Positions 7,158-15,900 of a DNA stretch of 64,000 nt are shown piece by piece; positions within the stretch are counted from its first letter, which is position 1; every line of letters begins with the position of its first letter. Location of the stretch: NCBI GenBank assembly GCA_958295955.1, contig OY282420.1, positions 2,742,435-2,806,434 of the forward strand, written 5' to 3'. A model generated the notes under the pieces. It was not told the origin of the DNA. It saw only the letters and a list, made by a program, of their open reading frames with translations, and did no database searches. Origin of the DNA: an uncultured Bryobacterales bacterium. Lineage in GTDB: Bacteria; Acidobacteriota; Terriglobia; Bryobacterales; UBA6623. The position numbers and the translations under genes were made by a program.

Positions 7158-10115
7158 TCACTGTCCGCGGCGAACGGTCAGGTACGGCCCTTGGGGCGTC
7201 GAAACGCCCTGCACGGTGGCCGTGACGGTTGCGTCGCCGTCGGGGACGTCGGCGGGCACGCGCACCGTGAATTGATAGAGGCCCGCGCAGCAGGGCGACG
7301 CGCCCTTGTAGGGCACGTCCTCGGGGGGAACGGCGATGCCGCCCACGGTAAACGCGACCGCGTTCGTCAGATGCGCCACGCCCGGGATGCGACCCGCAGC
7401 GATAGCCGGCTCGGTCGGCCCGAAACCCGTCCCGTACAGCGTGACCACCTCGCCGGGCGCGGCCGGCGTGAACTCGGTTCCGGGCAGCAGGCCGGGCGCG
7501 CCGACCAGGTCGGGACCGCCGCCGTGCAGCGCTACGAGCGGGTTGCGCCCGTCGGCGTTGTTGACCAGGTTGAAAAACGCCGGCGAGACGGCGGCGACCG
7601 TTGCGCTTGCCGCTGCGCTGCGCTGTTCGTTCGCCGTTCCGCAGCCGCGGGTGACGGTCAACGCCGCCTCTCCCGGGGCCAGGTCGTGCGGAACCTGGGC
7701 GTTGATCTGCCCCGGAGTCACTATGAACAGCGGGGCGCGCTTGCCGCCGATCTCCAGGCAGGTAGCGGCCAGGTTGACGGCAATGCCGCCGTCGGCGTCG
7801 ATGACGGGGTTCAGCGTCCGCGTCCCGGCGAAGTCCTGGCCGAAGACGGAAATGATGGCGTTGGGGGAGATGCGGTTTACGGCGGGGGTTCCGGTGGCCA
7901 GCACGACGCCGCCCGCAGAGATGCTGGGCGGGGGCATGGCGGGCGGCGTCAAGCGGCGGATGCGATCGTTTCCGGAATCGGCGATGTACAGATTGCCGTC
8001 GCCGTCCAGCGCCACGCCCCGGGGAGAGCGCAGTTGCGCCGCAACGGCCGGGCCGCCGTCCCCGCCGTAGCCTTGCGTCCCGTCGCCCGCGACCGTGGAG
8101 ATCACCCCCGCAGCGTCCACCTTGCGGATGCGGTTGTTGAACAGATCGGCGATGTACAGGTTGCCCGCTCCGTCCAGCGCCACGCCATAGGGGTTGTTCA
8201 GTTGCGCCCCGACGGCCGGGCCGCCGTCCCCGCTGTAGCCGCGCGTCCCGTTTCCCGCCACCGTGGAGATCACCCCCGCAGCGTCCACCTTGCGGATGCG
8301 ATTGTTGTCCCTATCGGCGATGTACAGGTTGCCCATGCCGTCCGGCGCCACGCCATAAGGGAAGTACAGTTGCGCCGCAACAGCCGGACCGCCGTCCCCA
8401 CCGTAGCCGCGCGTGCCGTCGCCCGCCACCGTGGTGATCACTCCTGCGGCGTCCACCTTGCGGATGCGGTGGTTGTAACTATCGGCGATGTACAGGTTGC
8501 CCGCTCCGTCCAGCGCCACGTCGCTGGGGTCTCTCAGTTGCGCCGCCACGGCCGGGCCGCCGTCCCCGCCGAAGCCGTAGGCCCCGGTGCCCGCCACCGT
8601 GGAGATCACCCCCGCAGCGTCCACCTTGCGGATGCGCCGGTTTGAAGCATCGGCGATGTACAGGTTGCCCGCTCCGTCCAACGCCACGCCGCGGGGTCCC
8701 AGTTGCGCCTCCGTAGCCGCGCCGCCGTCCCCGCCGTAACCGCGCGTGCCAGCGCCCGCCACCGTGGAGATCACCCCCGCAGCGTCCACCTTGCGGATGC
8801 GGTTGTTGAAACTATCGGCGATGTACAGGTTGCCCGCTCCGTCCGGCGCCACGCCGCGGGGGGAGTACAGTTGCGCCGCCACGGCCGCGCCGCCGTCCCC
8901 TATTGGTCCTCCGCCCGCCACAGTGGAGATCGCCCCCGCAGAATCCACCTTGCGGATGCGGTGGTTTAGCCTATCGGCGATGTACAGGTTGCCCGCTCCG
9001 TCCACCGCCACGCCATAGGGTGTGTCCAGTTGCGCCGCCACAGCCGGGCCGCCGTCCCCGCCGAAGCCGTAGGTCCCGTCGCCCGCCACCGTGGAGATCA
9101 CCCCCGCAGCGTCCACCTTGCGGATGCGGTGGTTGTTCCTATCGGCGATGTACAGGTTGCCCGCGCCGTCCAGCGCCACGCCGTAGGGTCCGCTCAGTTG
9201 CGCCGCCGTAGCCGGGCCGCCATCCCCGCCGAAGCCGGGCGTGCCGTCGCCCGCCACCGTGGAGATCGCCCCCGCAGCGTCCACCTTGCGGATGCGCCGG
9301 TTGCCCAAATCGGCGATATACAGGTTGCCCGTTCCGTCCACCGCCACGTCGATGGGGGAGATCAGTTGCGCCGCCGTAGCCGCGCCGCCGTCCCCGCCGA
9401 AGCCGTAGGTCCCGTCGCCCGCAACCGTGGAGATCGCCCCCGCAGCGTCCACCTTGCGGATGCGCCGGTTGCCCAAATCGGCGATGTACAGGTTGCCCGC
9501 GCCGTCCAGCGCCACGCCGGTGGGCCGGGCCAGTTGCGCCTCAACGGCCGGGCCGCCGTCCCCGCCGAAGCCGAACGTCCCGTCGCCCGCAACCGTGGAG
9601 ATCACCCCCGCAGCGTCCACCTTGCGGATGCGCCGGTTGTCTCTATCGGCGATGTACAGGTTGCCCGCGCCGTCCAGTGCCACGTCTTCGGGGGAGTTCA
9701 GTTGCGCCGCCGTAGCCGGGCCGCCGTCCCCGAGGGAGCCGGGCCCACCGCCCGCCACAGTGGAGATCACCCCCGCAGCGTCCACCTTGCGGATGCGGTT
9801 GTTGACAGTATCGACGATGTACAGGTTGCCCGCTCCGTCCGCCGCCACGCCTTCGGGGAAGCGCAGTAGCGCCTCCACGGCCGCGCCGCCGTCCCCTCCG
9901 TAGCTGCTGCTGCCCGCGACCGTCTCGATGGTCCAGCCGTCCGCCGCGGGCTGCGCCCCGGCAACCGCTACAGACAGCGCGGCGAGGACCAGCGCAGAGC
10001 AGGACCGCCTGAACGGGGCGGCGCTGGCGGACAACTTGAAGCAGAGTAGAGAGCGAAGATGTCCGAGTCTGAGAAGGGAGAGAGAAGAGCGGAAAACGGA
10101 GAGCGCGCTATTCAT
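7158..10115 (-). CDS. Secreted NHL-repeat beta-propeller protein with Solibacter-type C-terminal domain
   Basis: This large exported protein has a signal peptide ending around SVAVAGA. Twelve NHL repeats of about 54-56 residues follow, each with the core GNLYIADxxNxRIRKVDAAG, probably forming two six-bladed propellers. After them comes a C-terminal module of about 240 residues (PNAIISVFGQDF, then VTLYGTGFGPTEP) matching the Solibacter C-terminal domain TIGR03437, which is almost confined to Acidobacteriota. ATGs exist at 10136 and 10115 and a TTG at 10034. The consensus promoter at 10127-10154 overlaps the 10136 ATG, so 10115 is the best ATG; the TTG would give the most ordinary signal peptide length. 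The function is unknown, probably binding or surface attachment. Confidence 0.85.
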   Translation of the reverse strand: MNSALSVFRSSLSLLRLGHLRSLLCFKLSASAAPFRRSCSALVLAALSVAVAGAQPAADGWTIETVAGSSSYGGDGGAAVEALLRFPEGVAADGAGNLYIVDTVNNRIRKVDAAGVISTVAGGGPGSLGDGGPATAAQLNSPEDVALDGAGNLYIADRDNRRIRKVDAAGVISTVAGDGTFGFGGDGGPAVEAQLARPTGVALDGAGNLYIADLGNRRIRKVDAAGAISTVAGDGTYGFGGDGGAATAAQLISPIDVAVDGTGNLYIADLGNRRIRKVDAAGAISTVAGDGTPGFGGDGGPATAAQLSGPYGVALDGAGNLYIADRNNHRIRKVDAAGVISTVAGDGTYGFGGDGGPAVAAQLDTPYGVAVDGAGNLYIADRLNHRIRKVDSAGAISTVAGGGPIGDGGAAVAAQLYSPRGVAPDGAGNLYIADSFNNRIRKVDAAGVISTVAGAGTRGYGGDGGAATEAQLGPRGVALDGAGNLYIADASNRRIRKVDAAGVISTVAGTGAYGFGGDGGPAVAAQLRDPSDVALDGAGNLYIADSYNHRIRKVDAAGVITTVAGDGTRGYGGDGGPAVAAQLYFPYGVAPDGMGNLYIADRDNNRIRKVDAAGVISTVAGNGTRGYSGDGGPAVGAQLNNPYGVALDGAGNLYIADLFNNRIRKVDAAGVISTVAGDGTQGYGGDGGPAVAAQLRSPRGVALDGDGNLYIADSGNDRIRRLTPPAMPPPSISAGGVVLATGTPAVNRISPNAIISVFGQDFAGTRTLNPVIDADGGIAVNLAATCLEIGGKRAPLFIVTPGQINAQVPHDLAPGEAALTVTRGCGTANEQRSAAASATVAAVSPAFFNLVNNADGRNPLVALHGGGPDLVGAPGLLPGTEFTPAAPGEVVTLYGTGFGPTEPAIAAGRIPGVAHLTNAVAFTVGGIAVPPEDVPYKGASPCCAGLYQFTVRVPADVPDGDATVTATVQGVSTPQGPYLTVRRGQ
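7955..9923 (-). repeat. Twelve tandem NHL-coding repeats (about 165 bp each)
   Basis: Within the propeller gene, twelve direct repeats of about 159-168 bp are nearly identical in DNA sequence. The strings ccgcagcgtccaccttgcgg and atcggcgatgtacaggttgc (top strand) recur in almost every unit. Variation concentrates in two short windows: the residues before GGDGG and those after AAQL. Repeat 7 is shortened by about three residues and repeat 8 by one. Such uniformity points to recent tandem duplication or gene conversion. Confidence 0.9.
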
Positions 10116-10126
10116 TAGCAACCTAA

Positions 10127-10154
10127 AGTATTCCATCCGCCGGCGCCCTGTCAA
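10127..10154 (-). promoter_or_regulatory. Sigma-70 type promoter of the NHL propeller gene
   Basis: On the reverse strand, a perfect -35 box TTGACA (10149-10154) is followed after 16 bases by AATACT (10127-10132). Transcription would start near 10120, only a few bases before the ATG at 10115, so the leader would be very short or absent. Confidence 0.6.
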
Positions 10155-10199
10155 CTGCAGAGCGCGCGGACCGGGTTTTTCGCGGTCGGCGCGGCCGGC

Positions 10200-10213
10200 G
10201 GATAGTGGATAGC
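10200..10213. repeat. Short heptamer repeat GGATAGT-GGATAGC
   Basis: Two adjacent 7-base units, ggatagt and ggatagc, sit after GCCGGC in the intergenic region. The same unit family, also preceded by GCCGGC, occurs at 54108-54135, and its complement appears at 16411-16424. Confidence 0.45.
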
Positions 10214-10243
10214 AAAGCCGCGGCGCGGGCCGAAAAGACGAAC

Positions 10244-10261
10244 GCCGCGGGAGCCCGCGGC
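10244..10261. promoter_or_regulatory. Perfect hairpin between divergent genes
   Basis: GCCGCGGG-AG-CCCGCGGC is an 8-bp perfect inverted repeat with a 2-base loop, lying 12 bases before the ATG of the truncated HAD gene. No T run follows on either strand, so it is not an ordinary intrinsic terminator. It could be a protein-binding dyad or a relic of a mobile element. Confidence 0.4.
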
Positions 10262-10272
10262 TAAAATAGAGA

Positions 10273-10422
10273 ATGGTCGGGGAAATCATTCGCGCCGTTC
10301 TGTTCGACTTCGACGGCACGTTGTCCGACAGCGAGTATCTCCATCACGAGACCTGGCTCGAATCATGCGGCCAGGCGTCCCAAATCAAAATCCGCAGGCG
10401 CATGCCACCCAATCCCAGTTAA
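10273..10422 (+). pseudogene. Truncated HAD-superfamily hydrolase (N-terminal fragment)
   Basis: The fragment starts with MVGEIIRAVLFDFDGTLSDS, the HAD motif I with its nucleophilic Asp, and continues plausibly through ETWLESCG. It then runs into unrelated sequence (from about 10379) and stops after 49 residues, against 200 or more in a working phosphatase or beta-phosphoglucomutase-type enzyme. The cap domain and motifs II-IV are missing, so it cannot be active. The break lies about 30 bases before the AATCCCA repeats, suggesting a deletion or insertion event there. Confidence 0.75.
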
Positions 10423-10440
10423 TCCCACCTAATCCCATTT
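10411..10440. repeat. Three tandem 10-bp units AATCCCANNN
   Basis: Units aatcccagtt, aatcccacct and aatcccattt lie head to tail right after the broken HAD frame; read on the other strand they are TGGGATT-type repeats. The flanks also show partial repeats: caggcgtcc occurs at about 10373 and again at about 10462, and ggtccc occurs twice at 10452-10482. This may be part of a dispersed non-coding repeat. Confidence 0.6.
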
Positions 10441-10540
10441 AGCGGGGCGCCGGTCCCAAAGCAGGCGTCCGTCATGGTCCCGGAGCAGGCGGCCTCGCGC
10501 ACCCGGCGGCCGCCCGGTTTGCGGATACAATCGGAACACG

Positions 10541-11761
10541 ATGCTCACGCGACGGAAATTCGGGGCGCTTGCCGCTTCCCTTCCAACTCTCTTGCACAAC
10601 TGCGGGCCGGCGTCCCGGTCCGAGGCGGAGCGGGAGCCCGCCGAAAGCGGCGACGTCCTCTCCCGCTCCATCGTCTTCGACGCCCATTGCGATACGCCGA
10701 GCCGCATGCTCTCCGAGGGCATCGGCCTGGGCGAAAGCAAGAGCTACCACCAGGTCGATATCGGGCGCATGCGCGAGGGAGGCATTACGGCCTCGTTCTT
10801 CGCCATTTTCGCCGGGGCCGGCAGCCATACGCCGCTCGAATCGGTCAAGAAGGGACTCGAAATCGGCGAGATGATCGTCCGCGAAGTCCGGCGCTATCCC
10901 GACGACCTGCTGTTGGCCACGACGGCCGACGATATCTTGCGCGCCAAGCGGGAAGGCAAGATCGCCATCCTGCTCTCGCTCGAAGGCGGCCACATGATCG
11001 ACGAAAGCCTGGGCGTGCTGCGCGCATTCCGCCGTCTGGGCGTGCGCTCGTTCGGGCTCACCCACAGCTCGCATACGCCCTGGGCAAGCTCCGCCGAAAA
11101 ACCCGGCGGCCCCGACGGCCTGACCGACTACGGCCATGAAATCGTCCGCGAAGCCAACCGTCTGGGCATGGTGCTCGATCTCGCCCACGCCTCCGACGAG
11201 ACATTCTTCGATACGCTCGAGACCACCAGCGCGCCGATCATTTCGTCGCACACCTGCTGCCGCGCAATCGCCAACCAGAAACGCAACATGAGCGACGCAA
11301 TGCTCAAGGCGCTCGCCGAGAACGGCGGCGTGCTCGATATCGGCTACTACAACGGCATGATCGTGGAAAACTACGGCCGGCCGCGCCCCGACCTCTCAGA
11401 CCTCAACGCGCGCAGAAAGAAAATCGCGGAGGAATTCGCCGGCGACCGCGAGCGGCGGCTCGAAGCGCTGTGGCAAGTCAACAAGGAAGAAGCCGAGCGG
11501 ATGGGGCGCCCCGGCTTCGATCGGTTGCTCGACCACTTCGAGCACGCCGCAACCGTGGCCGGCGTCGATCACGTGGGCTTCGGCTCCGATCTCGATGCGG
11601 CGCGGCATCTCTATCCCGAGGCCGTCGACGACATCGCCGAGACGGCGAATCTCGTGCCCGGGCTGCGCGGGCGCGGATTTTCAGACGAAGATATTTCCAA
11701 GATTCTCGGCGGCAACAATCTGCGGGTGCTGCGGGAGGCGGAACGGACCGCGGCGGCTTGA
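10541..11761 (+). CDS. Membrane dipeptidase (peptidase M19), exported
   Basis: This zinc-dependent dipeptidase of the renal dipeptidase family has 406 residues. The N-terminus MLTRRKFGALAASLPTLLHNC looks like a Tat-type or lipoprotein signal (twin Arg at 4-5, Cys at 21), so it should act outside the cytoplasm. Metal-ligand segments are present in order: HCDTP, the EGG of LEGGHM, LTHSSHTPW, SHTCCR and DHVGFGSDLD. M19 enzymes cleave dipeptides, including D-amino acid ones. A TACAAT hexamer at 10526-10531, only 9 bases before the ATG, could be a -10 box giving a nearly leaderless message. No operon partner is obvious; the next gene starts 53 bases on. Confidence 0.9.
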   Translation: MLTRRKFGALAASLPTLLHNCGPASRSEAEREPAESGDVLSRSIVFDAHCDTPSRMLSEGIGLGESKSYHQVDIGRMREGGITASFFAIFAGAGSHTPLESVKKGLEIGEMIVREVRRYPDDLLLATTADDILRAKREGKIAILLSLEGGHMIDESLGVLRAFRRLGVRSFGLTHSSHTPWASSAEKPGGPDGLTDYGHEIVREANRLGMVLDLAHASDETFFDTLETTSAPIISSHTCCRAIANQKRNMSDAMLKALAENGGVLDIGYYNGMIVENYGRPRPDLSDLNARRKKIAEEFAGDRERRLEALWQVNKEEAERMGRPGFDRLLDHFEHAATVAGVDHVGFGSDLDAARHLYPEAVDDIAETANLVPGLRGRGFSDEDISKILGGNNLRVLREAERTAAA

Positions 11762-11814
11762 GCGCATGCGCGCGGCTTGCGCCGCGGGCTGTTAGCATAA
11801 GCGCCTTGAGGAAC

Positions 11815-12861
11815 ATGCGCGGTTCGAAGGAAGACCTGCTCTCGGCGCCGACCGAGCCGTTTGTGATCGACGGCGAATCTTCCGCCGCGGCGCTGCTGGA
11901 AAAGATGGCCGGGACCGCCTTTCAGGGGCGCCAACTGGGCAACGCTTTCCGCGTCTGGAAGCAGATGCTGGCCGACCCGGAATGCACCATCCTGATGGGG
12001 CTTTCCGGGGCGATGGTTCCGGCGGGAATGCGCCGCGTCGTGCGCTTCATGATCGAGAACCGGCTGATTGACGTGTTGACCTCGACCGGCGCCAACTTCT
12101 TCCACGACATCCACGAAACCAAGGGCTTTTTCCACTACCAGGGCGCGCAGCGCATGGATGACGAGGCGCTCGGCGAAAAGATGATCGACCGCATGCACGA
12201 CGTGCTCGCCGACGAGGTCCGCTTTCGCGAGCACGACCTGTGGATCGGCAGCTTCGCCTCGCGGCTCGACCAGTCCCGCCCTTACACGACGCGGGAATTT
12301 CTTTACCTGCTGGGGCGGGAATTGGGGCGGGATTGCGCCGAAGACGGCATCGTTTCGGCGGCGGCCAGGCACAAGGCGCCGTTGTTCTGCCCCGCAATCG
12401 GCGATAGCTCAATAGGCATCGGCGTCGCCGAAAGCCGCCATCGCGGGGAAAATCGGCTGATCTTCGACATGATGGCCGACGTGCTCGAGATCACCAATAT
12501 CGTCGCCGACTCCAAGGCTACGGGCGTGATCTACTTCGGCGGGGGCACTCCGAAAAACTACACGCAGCAAACCGAAGTCGTCGCCGGCTTGATGAACAAG
12601 GGCAAGAGCGGCCATCGTTACGGCATCCAGGTGGTGACGGATGCGCCGCATTGGGGCGGACTTTCGGGCTGCACCTTCGCCGAGTCGCAAAGCTGGGGCA
12701 AGCTCGCCAAGGGCGCGCAGATGGTGGATTGCCACTGCGACTCGACCATCGCCATGCCGCTTCTGGTTTCCGCTCTCGCCGAGCAGAAGCAACTCCTCGC
12801 CAACCGCAAACCCCCGGCCTTCGACATGGGCCGGACATTGAAGATCGAGCTTGCCTCGTAG
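11815..12861 (+). CDS. Deoxyhypusine synthase-like protein
   Basis: This 348-residue cytoplasmic enzyme belongs to the deoxyhypusine/homospermidine synthase family, which transfers an aminobutyl group from spermidine. Family blocks include GLSGAMVPAGMRR, LTSTGANFFHDIHE, APLFCPAIGDSSIG and CDSTIAMPLLVSALAE. The segment YFGGGTPKNYTQQ aligns with the catalytic GGGVxKHH region of eukaryotic enzymes, so the reactive lysine appears retained at about residue 247. Bacteria lack eIF5A, so the acceptor must differ; bacterial homologues are thought to serve polyamine synthesis or unknown targets. The ATG at 11815 is preceded by GAGGAA. It lies between the dipeptidase and dnaE with no known polyamine gene nearby. 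Confidence 0.85.
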   Translation: MRGSKEDLLSAPTEPFVIDGESSAAALLEKMAGTAFQGRQLGNAFRVWKQMLADPECTILMGLSGAMVPAGMRRVVRFMIENRLIDVLTSTGANFFHDIHETKGFFHYQGAQRMDDEALGEKMIDRMHDVLADEVRFREHDLWIGSFASRLDQSRPYTTREFLYLLGRELGRDCAEDGIVSAAARHKAPLFCPAIGDSSIGIGVAESRHRGENRLIFDMMADVLEITNIVADSKATGVIYFGGGTPKNYTQQTEVVAGLMNKGKSGHRYGIQVVTDAPHWGGLSGCTFAESQSWGKLAKGAQMVDCHCDSTIAMPLLVSALAEQKQLLANRKPPAFDMGRTLKIELAS

Positions 12862-12925
12862 CTGCGCGGCCGGCGCCCGCGGTCTTGCTCTGCGCTGTTA
12901 AACTACAGGTGTCGTTTCCCGCCAG

Positions 12926-15900
12926 ATGCCGCAACCTTTCGTTCATCTCCACTGTCACACCGACTACTCGCTGCTCGACGGAACCTGCCACATTCCGCGG
13001 CTGATGCAACTGGCCGCGAAGCACGAATGGCCGGCGGCGGCGATCACCGACCACGGCAATCTCTTCGGCGCGGTCCAGTTCTATAACGCCGCGCGGAAGG
13101 CCGGCGTGAAACCGATTATCGGCTGCGAGGTTTACGTCGTCGACGGCGATCACGGCAAGCACGATGCAAGCCTGCGCTACAACCATCTGCTGCTGCTGTG
13201 CAAGAACGAAACGGGCTACCGCAACCTGATCAAGCTGGTCTCGACCGGATATCTCGAAGGTTTCTATTACAAGCCGCGGATCGGCAAAGCTCTGTTGGCC
13301 GCGCACTCCGAGGGCCTGATCTGCCTTTCGGCGTGCCTGCGCGGCGATCTGCAGGAAGCGCTGCTGGAGAAAGGCTACGAAGAGGGCCGGCGGCTGGCCT
13401 ACGAATACGTCGACATTTTCGGCAAGGAGAACTTCTTCGTCGAGATACAGGATCACGGCCTCGATCTCGACAAGCGGCTGATCCCGGTGCAATTCCGGCT
13501 GGCCCAAGAGAGCGGCATCCCCTTGGTCGCGACCAACGACGCCCACTATCTGACCAAGGAAGACGCCGGCGCCCACGATGCGCTGCTGTGCGTGCAGACG
13601 GGGAAAACGCTGGCCGATCCCAACCGCATGCGCTTTTCGACGCAAGAGTTTTACCTCAAGAGCCGCGCGGAGATGGCCAAGCTCTTTGACGGCGACGAAG
13701 GCCCGCTGAACCGCACTTGGGAAATCGCGCAAATGTGCGACATCGAGCTCGAACCGATCGGCAGCCCGTTCCCGCGGTTCGAGGTGCCCGCCGAGCACAC
13801 GACCGACACCTACTTCGAGTACGCCGCGCGCCAAGGCCTCGAAAACCGCCGCGCCTATCTGGAACTGCTCGAACAGAACGGCCGGCTGCGGCGCCCCTGG
13901 CAGGAATACCAGGAAAGGCTGGACTTCGAGATCAAGATCATCCAGCAGATGCAGTATTCCGGGTACTTCCTGATCGTTTGGGACTTCATCCGCTATGCGA
14001 AGTCCAAGCGCATCCCCGTCGGGCCGGGGCGCGGCTCGGCGGCCGGGTCGCTTGTCGCCTACGCGATGGAGATCACCGACATCGACCCGCTGCAGTACGG
14101 CCTGCTTTTCGAGCGGTTCCTCAACCCCGAGCGCGTTTCGATGCCCGACGTGGACATCGACTTCTGCATGAACCGCCGCGGCGACGTGATCCGCTACGTC
14201 ACCGAAAAATACGGGCGCGAACAAGTGGCGCAGATCATCACCTTCAATACGATGGCCACGAAGGCCGCGATCAAAGACGTCGGCCGCGTGATGGACATGA
14301 ATTACGGCGAGGTCGACCGTTTGACGAAGCTCGTCCCCAACGTGCTGAACATCAAGCTCAAGGAGGCGGTCGAGCAGGAGCCGCGGCTGCAGCAGGCCAT
14401 CCGCGAGGAGCCGCGCGTCGCCGACCTGATGGAGACAGCGGGCCGGCTCGAAGGCGTCGCGCGCAACCCGTCGGTGCATGCCGCGGGGGTGCTGATCGCC
14501 CCCGAGCCGTTGAAAAACCTGGTTCCGCTCTACAAAACCTCCAAGGATGAAATCGTCACCCAGTACGACATGAAGAGCCTCGATCAAATGGGGCTGCTCA
14601 AGATGGATTTCCTGGGCCTGACCACCCTGACGGTGGTCGACGAAGCATTCGATTGGATCGAGAAGAAAACCGGCAAGCGGCTTGCAACGGAAGAGATTCC
14701 GCTCGACGATCGAGCGACCTACGAGTTGCTCTCGAAGGGGCTTACCAGCGGAGTCTTCCAGTTTGAGTCGTCGGGCATGCGCGATATCTGCATACGCTAC
14801 AAGCCCGAGCGCCTGGAAGACCTCTGCGCCTTGAACGCCCTCTACCGACCCGGGCCGATCCAGGGCGGCATGGTGACGGATTTCATCGAGCGCAAGCACG
14901 GCCGCCGGGAAGTGACCTACCTCCTGCCGCAGATCGAGCCGCTGCTCGAAGAAACGTACGGCGTCATCCTCTACCAGGAGCAGGTGATGCAGATCGCCAA
15001 CGTCGTTGCCGGTTTTTCACTGGGAGAAGCCGACCTGCTGCGCCGCGCGATGGGCAAGAAAAAAGTCGAGGAAATGCTCAAGCAGCGCGAGCGCTTCATG
15101 GCGGGCGCGAAGGAACGGGGCTTTCCCGAAGCGAAGGTGCGCAAGCTGTTCGAGTTGATGGAGCAGTTCGCCGGATACGGTTTCAACAAGTCGCACTCGG
15201 CCGCTTACGGATTCGTCGCCTATATCACCGCATACCTGAAGACGAACTATCCGGTCGCCTTCATGGCCGCCCTGCTCTCGGCGGAATCGGGCAACAGCGA
15301 GAAGGTGGTGCGCTACATCAACGAGTGCCGCGACATGGGCATCGAGGTGCTCGCGCCCGACGTCCATCAGTCCTATTGGAATTTCACGCCGGCCGGCGAC
15401 AAAGAGATCCGCTTCGGCCTGGGGGCGATCAAGAACGTAGGCAAAGGCGCCGTTGACGCCGTCATCGAAGCGCGCGAGGCCCAAGGCGGCCGCTTCAAGT
15501 CGCTTTTCGATTTCTGCGAAAACGTTGACGGCAAGCGCATCAACAAGCGCATGCTCGAAAGCGCCATCAAAGGCGGCGCGCTCGACTCTCTCGGCGGACA
15601 CCGCGCGCAACTGACCGCCGCGTTGGACGCCGCGATCGAAGCCGGACAGCGCGCCACGCGCGACCGCGAAACAGGGCAGGGAGCGCTTTTCGGCGCGCCG
15701 GCTCCCGCCGAAGAAGACAATGAACGGCGCTTGCCCGATGTCCCCGAATGGCCGGAGAAAGAGAAGCTCGCGGGCGAAAAGGAAATCATCGGTTTCTACG
15801 TGACCGGACACCCCTTGCATGCCTACGAAGGCAAGATCGCCGAGTTGGCCACAGGCACGAGCGCGACCGTCGCGGACTTTGAAAACCAGGCGGGCGTTGC

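Noticed and set aside
7955-9923. A regular repeat array that could be mistaken for CRISPR
   Set aside because: Units are about 165 bp, in frame, and encode NHL repeats; there are no short spacers and no cas genes.
12518-14899. A 793-codon reverse-strand frame opposite dnaE
   Set aside because: dnaE motifs on the forward strand are unambiguous and this frame has no family signal.
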